Source: Epiperipatus broadwayi (lineage: Eukaryota > Onychophora > Udeonychophora > Euonychophora > Peripatidae). From it: 64,000 nucleotides of DNA. The notes under the pieces were generated by a model. That model searched no databases. It saw nothing but the letters and a program-made list of their open reading frames with translations, and was not told the DNA's origin. The translations under genes and the position numbers were made by a program. This document shows, piece by piece, positions 58,626 to 64,000 of the stretch. The stretch lies in the NCBI GenBank assembly GCA_028023455.1, contig JAQFVV010006309.1, forward strand, positions 638,511 through 702,510, given 5' to 3'. Numbering within the stretch: the stretch's first letter is position 1; every line of letters starts with the position of its first letter.

Positions 58626-58639
58626 CAATCCTTATATAT

Positions 58640-59035
58640 AAATGGATTATGTACTATACAAGAGGGCTCAGATTGACTTTAGGTCAATATGGTTGTGACA
58701 AGAATCTCAGTATCAGAATGGCCTTTGAACATTCCATCATCAGATTTTTAATTGTATGGATGGTTGAAGAGTGGAATTGTGGAGTGGATTAAAGCCTGTC
58801 CATTAAAGTATGAAGATTGGCTATCTTAATATATATCTGAGCACTTATTGCATATATGTGAAGAGATGATAAACTGGACCAACTAATGATTGCTGGTTTA
58901 GCATGAAATACAAATATTGGTGATTATTTATCTTTCTGACATATATGTGTTCAAGTGTATCAGTAGTATGAGATAGAGTCATGAGTGGTGGGTTGTGTGA
59001 AAGTCTGTGCTCATGTACCCTATATATTATATAAA
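58640..59035 (+). repeat. Family C foldback-repeat copy, one arm
   Basis: It contains the CATTCCATCATCAG segment, the CCATTAAAGTATGAAGATTGG block and the hammerhead-like region near 58873-58927. There the core is CTAATGA and stem III is altered. The right end carries GGTTGTGTGAAAGTCTG as in the 28.5-kb element. Confidence 0.7.
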
Positions 59036-60215
59036 CTTTATGTAAATCATAACTTATATAAATAATTTCTAGGATATATATATATAGTGCAAATAATTTA
59101 AAATATATTATGTATTAATTAACACCACCTTCATTTCTTGTTGCCATTTGGTAAGGAAGCATCCATTATATTTTATTGATGCTTATTTTCCTTTGTTAAA
59201 AAACTATTTTCAAGTTCTGACTATGATGGCTGATGATAACCATATATCTGAAGAATAAAATTTAATGTATTCTAAAACCTAGAAATTTCTGGCTTAAGTC
59301 AAGGACTTATGAAATTATGTATTATTAAAGTTTAAAAAAGAAATAAAATAATACTTAATTGAGATTAGAAATAGAAAATAGATTATAAATTAAAAATAAA
59401 ATAAAAATTTCTAAAACTTTTGACTGTAAAAATTATAATTTTTAATGTAGCTGCTAACTAAAATAAAGAGGCTATTTTAATGTTAATAACTATTTGAAAT
59501 AAATATAATTTAATAAAAAATTATTGTAAGATATAAAATGTAAATTTCTCTGATGTTGAATTATTAAAATATAAAATGTACAAAATTACAGTTAAAAAAA
59601 AATAACATGGGCAAAATGATAAACCATAAAAGTAAAAGTTAAGTCCTATGGATTATTAAAATCAAAGAAGCAAATGAGTTTTGACATCTTTATTAATACA
59701 GTTATTATATATATATATATAAATAGAAATAAGAGGACAATGTCCATGTAAATAGAAATGACCGTTAATGTTATCAAAAATTATCAATTATGACTAATTG
59801 GCATTTCCCGAGGTCAAAATAGTTTTTCTTTAAAATTATCATAGTTTTTTTGTTTGAGTTTTTTTTTAAAAAAACTGATGAAGCACAACATATTCCAGCC
59901 TTGTGAAGACCATTTATTTTATCTTTTTCTTCTAATATTATAAACTTGAAATCAATTAATGGTAAAACAACTACTTCATGCTCAATCTCATTCTTTATCT
60001 CACACTCAATCTTGTGATTACTTGAGATCTAACAGTTTTTCTTTAAAAATTTGACTTTGGCAATGGCAGATATTATTTCATTAAGGATAGTAATACAAAA
60101 TAATACATGATGTAACCTAAAAAATACTTTGCTTACATCATATAACCATGAAAATATTAAATATGATATATATAATATTTTTGAAATACAAGCAAAATTC
60201 ATATATTTGGAGTTT
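59036..60215. other. AT-rich DNA, no feature recognised
   Basis: Short (TA)n runs only. Confidence 0.5.
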
Positions 60216-60218
60216 AAA

Positions 60219-60495
60219 TGTAATATAGGGGATTTGAACACAGACTTTCAAGTTCCCTTCAGCATGACCATATACATGTGAAAAAATCTCCAATACACAT
60301 ATTTTGTGCTGAACCAGCACTTATTAGTTGGTCTAGATCATCATCTCTCCCCCTCTGCACACACATATATAATCAGTGCTTAATTTATATTAAAATAGGA
60401 AATCTTCAAATTTTAATGAATAGGCTTCAATCTATTTCACCCTCCAACTCTTTCAGCCATCTATACCATTGAAAATCTGATGATGATATTCCCAA
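60219..60495 (-). repeat. Family C foldback-repeat copy, one arm
   Basis: It opens with GGGGATTTGAACACAGACTT and continues through the core to the CATCATCAG-like end. The hammerhead-like region (about 60293-60341) keeps a perfect stem II GTGCTG-GTT-CAGCAC, but its core reads CTAATAA and GAAA reads AAAA. It is informative because the C-A pair here is the other deamination product of a CpG. Confidence 0.7.
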
Positions 60496-62420
60496 AAGAA
60501 GTACTTCTGTGGATTGAAAGACTGTATATAATAGTTAATTACTGTTATATTTATTATTTTTATTGTTATTACAATAGTTTTTAATCAATGAACATGTTAT
60601 TTGTATTAAATTTTTTTTAATATAAAGGATTTAAATGATTTTAAGAAACAATGAACCATTAAGAAGTGGTGAAAGCATTTTTTGCTTCCATCATGCTTTT
60701 TGAATTGAACGGTAGTTGAGGAGGTTTAAGGAATTAATCAAAAGTACTTCTTCAGGTTAAAAGACTGTATATAATAGTTAATTACCATTATATTTATTAT
60801 TTTTATTGTTATACATATATGTTATTGGAAGACTATATAATGGTTGATTAACATTATATTGGATCATCAAAAAAATTCGGTGAAATTAATCCTCCCTGGG
60901 AAAAAATTTTTTTTTAGCCCATTTACCTCTTATTTTTTTATTAAAAATAGCAAAGATTGAGTGTACATTTATTGTACAGAATAATTAGTAAATTAAACCG
61001 AATCATGGTTCCATTTACATATGAGTGGCATATTCAAAATGTAGGTGGTAACACAAATGTTTAATTAAGTATGCAGACACATGAGATTTGATAATATCAT
61101 TTGGATCTCACAGAAGTTAAAAATCATTGTTTTTTACTTTTAGATTTCTATTACATAATTTAAACAAATTTCTCATAGAGAAAAATTCTAAATGTTCATA
61201 GTTTTAAAGAAAAAAAAAATATAAAAAACTTCCGAGTTTGAGTTGATTTTTTATATCACAAAAATGAGTTTCTTGGAAATATTTCTGATGAATGCTAAAA
61301 AAATACTTGTTTTATTTTTTTAGAATTCATTAATCAACCTTTTAAATTAAACCATTGAAAGTCAAAGGCTATTCTGAATTACTGTACATTAATCGGAAAT
61401 TTTGTAAACATTACATATTTTTTAAGCACCAATGGAATAAATTTTCTTTGTGTCAAAGGAAATTTTAAGCATGTCTTTTGAATGCAATATAACAAAACGT
61501 ACTTTTCACACATGATCCTATGTATTTTAAAATATTTCATGACCAATAATATAAGATCTGATTATAATGGGGTTCAAAAGTATATAATAAATTAATTTTA
61601 AAGTCCAATATAACCGGATCAATTTTTATACTATATATAATATGATTGGTAGAATGATGTTGGCATATGAAATAACATTATAACATAGATTCAGTAAGAA
61701 ACTACTAAAAGATTATCAACTTCTGATGTAAGTAATCATAATGCAATCAACAGTTAAGAATTCCATTGAAAAAGTGAAATATTAATAGAGAAATAAAACT
61801 TTTAGACCATAATATCACATATCAGTCATAAAAGTCATTCACAAATGAGTATGGCCACTTCACTTCCAAGAAGGTAAAAAATGCTATACTAGACATGTGT
61901 TATGCAATAAACAATACAAACAAATCTGTGCAATACAAATGCAGTAGCTTATAAAAGATGCAAATCCATTTTATTTGACATTTTGCAATACTGTTTCTTA
62001 ACTTTTTCTGTGGAAATCTTTTCTTTCTGAAATATTTCAACACCATATTTAATTGTAGTTCCTAAACATATTTTACCTTCTGCCATATTTTCTCAACAAA
62101 AACAATTAATATTACACTTTTTTTAATTTATTGAGATAATTTTTATAATGTAAATGAGTAGTCTTCCATCATGCCACATTTAATGTTAAAACTTATACAG
62201 CCTTTATTAATATATATATATATAAAACAATATAAATAATAAATATAATGGTAATAAACTATTATATACAGTCTTTCAATCTGCAGAAGTACTTTTGGTT
62301 AATTCCTTAACCCTCCTCAACTGCCATTAAGGAATTACCAAAGTACTTTGGCGGATTGAAAGATTATATCTAATGGTTAATTACTGTTATTTTATTATTT
62401 TTATTGTTATTAAACTAGTT
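60494..62420. repeat. Local repeat family with direct and inverted copies
   Basis: A unit of about 90 bp (GAAGTACTTCTG, GATTGAAAGACTGTATATAA, TAGTTAATTAC, then TTATTATTTTTATTGTTATT) occurs directly at 60494-60580, 60728-60815 and 62333-62415. It occurs inverted at 62228-62330. The inverted pair could be ends of an element of about 1.6-1.8 kb, but no protein is seen between. Confidence 0.65.
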
Positions 62421-62426
62421 TTTAAT

Positions 62427-62890
62427 TATGCGATCTCAGATCTATTTCTATATATACCTTCAATTGATCTTTTTTATATTTTTACAAAAATGAGGTTTAC
62501 AAGTTATAAATTTAAGTGTTAATTTTGTAACCTGCATGATTTAATAATGCATGTTAGCTTTTTATATATTTTAAATATCTATGCGATGCTTTTTATATTT
62601 TAAAAATACGCGGGCTTTTTTTGTAACATGCGTTAATGCATGATAGTTTTTATATTTAAAATTTTTTTTTTTTTATCATGCGATCTCAGATCTATTTTAT
62701 AAAATTTTACTTAACCAGATTTCTAATTTTTTTTACACTGGTTTTTTTTCAAATTAGTTCTAAATTTTTTATGTTTGGCTTTTTTTTTATTATGCAATCT
62801 CAGATATATTTTGTAAAGTTTTGCTTGACAAGATTTCTATATGTGTTGCTTTTAATCGATATTATAGTCATGTGATCCGAGTTGTAAATA
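62427..62890 (+). repeat. Diverged tandem repeat, 114-bp period
   Basis: ATGCGATCTCAGATCTATTT begins units at 62428, 62678 and 62792; the last two are 114 bp apart and code for similar peptides by chance (SQIYFIKF and SQIYFVKF). Weaker units fill the gap. Confidence 0.65.
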
Positions 62891-64000
62891 TTTTACATTT
62901 AGGCTTGTTTTCAAATTAGTCATGGGACCCAAGTTCTAAATTTTTTGCATTTTCACATACTTTTTTATTACTTAGATGTGTCAGATGATGTTTTTAGTCA
63001 TTTTTGAAATTCAAAATTGGCAGAGATCACTTACTAAAATAGAATTGTCTAGTCTATCTTTGGAATTATTAATCAATTGATTGAAGGGGGAAGGGTAAAA
63101 AGCTCAGCCAAATTGATGGAGAAAAGGTTTTAATAAAATTTTTAGATAATGAAGAAATGTGTGGAAGGAGAAGCCAGGGTCTGTTGTGTTTGGGTGGATT
63201 GAAATTTAGTTTATGGTAAATTGTTTTACCCTTTTTTGAGATGGCATATTTAAATCCTACACTGGTAGGGTCTTTTAAGTATTGTTTGGTATTAGCTTTG
63301 TGAGAGGTGTCATATTTACATAAATAATGGTTTCAGAAAAGAAATGAAGACAGACCTCCAAATTCATGAGAGCATGGTAAGATTGATTTGTGATGTGTAA
63401 AGCCTCAAATTTCAAGAGGCTTAATGTACAAACATATCTCTTTGTAAAAGACTAGCTAAATATTTTAATTCTCTATGTGAATCTTTCCAGATAATAATCA
63501 ACAGTAAAGCATGATATGCATTGTGAGGTAGATTATTGCTATCAATTTTGAATCCAAGACCATGTTAAATTTTTCACTATTGAGCAGAGCAGAATTTTGT
63601 ATTTAATTTTTTTTTTAAAAAGCAAATATTTAAGTTTACAAATGAGAACCTAGAAATTCTAAAACATTTGTGTTGAAAAGTAAATTTAATACTTTATTTA
63701 TAGTTTAAAGTATACTGAATGTTTAATATTTATATGTACAGGTATATTTCAGCAAAGTAAATAAAGAGAGAGTGAATAGTTTCGAAGTAACCCAATACAG
63801 TGAAGGAGAACTTGTGAACTAATAATTTACATAGTTTTCATCATTTCCCCCCTCTCTAGCTTGGAATAACTTAATACAAAATTATGTATTGTTAACTGAA
63901 TTGATTAATTTTTTATATAAAGTCATATAAGATTAAAAATATTTTATGGTAGTTTAAATTTTATTGACAGTTATGTTTTCTTGAGCAACAGCAACAATAA
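62891..64000. other. No feature recognised
   Basis: No coding similarity or repeat that I can support. Confidence 0.45.

Overview
The window looks like intergenic or intronic DNA from an animal nuclear genome. It is very AT-rich, has no operons or bacterial-type gene packing, and carries RNA polymerase III-type SINEs, microsatellites, LINE remnants, an LTR retrotransposon and many small inverted-repeat elements. The repeat mix would fit a mollusc or another lophotrochozoan, but nothing here proves the taxon. I recognise no host protein-coding gene. All protein similarity I can support belongs to mobile elements, and most of it is broken.

Layout. 0-7 kb: an inverted-repeat family (called C here), a SINE, a large palindrome next to a Penelope-type GIY-YIG nuclease fragment, and a LINE 3' end running into a (AGT)n tract. 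7-16 kb: tRNA-derived SINEs, MITE-like palindromes and a hammerhead-bearing foldback element (family D). 16-20 kb: an RTE-like LINE remnant with a tandemly repeated 3' end. 20-22 kb: a long-TIR element, a hAT-type non-autonomous element and a near-perfect 90-bp-arm hairpin. 22.4-27.8 kb: a Ty3/gypsy element on the minus strand with two LTRs and a 5-bp target duplication, but with stop codons and a damaged protease. 28-33 kb: more C and D elements. 34-43 kb: two LINE remnants, one with the PHD-finger and esterase ORF1 typical of CR1-like elements. 43-49 kb: SINEs, a 1-kb palindrome, and C and D elements. 49-54 kb: a GC-rich repeated island and a candidate solo LTR. 54-64 kb: mostly AT-rich DNA with microsatellites, C elements and local repeats.

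The most interesting result is that two unrelated-looking foldback families both carry type I hammerhead ribozyme architecture. Family D has five copies, each flanked by 12-14 bp target duplications. Its arms hold a 59-nt motif with the CUGAYGA core, GAAA, a GUC cleavage triplet, a stem I with an internal loop, and a 2-bp stem III. One copy has two same-strand motifs 436 nt apart. Family C shows the same architecture in its majority sequence, with individual copies decayed largely at a CpG. With the nearby Penelope-type nuclease, this suggests short ribozyme-bearing retroelements related to Penelope-like elements or retrozymes, propagated here as foldback units.
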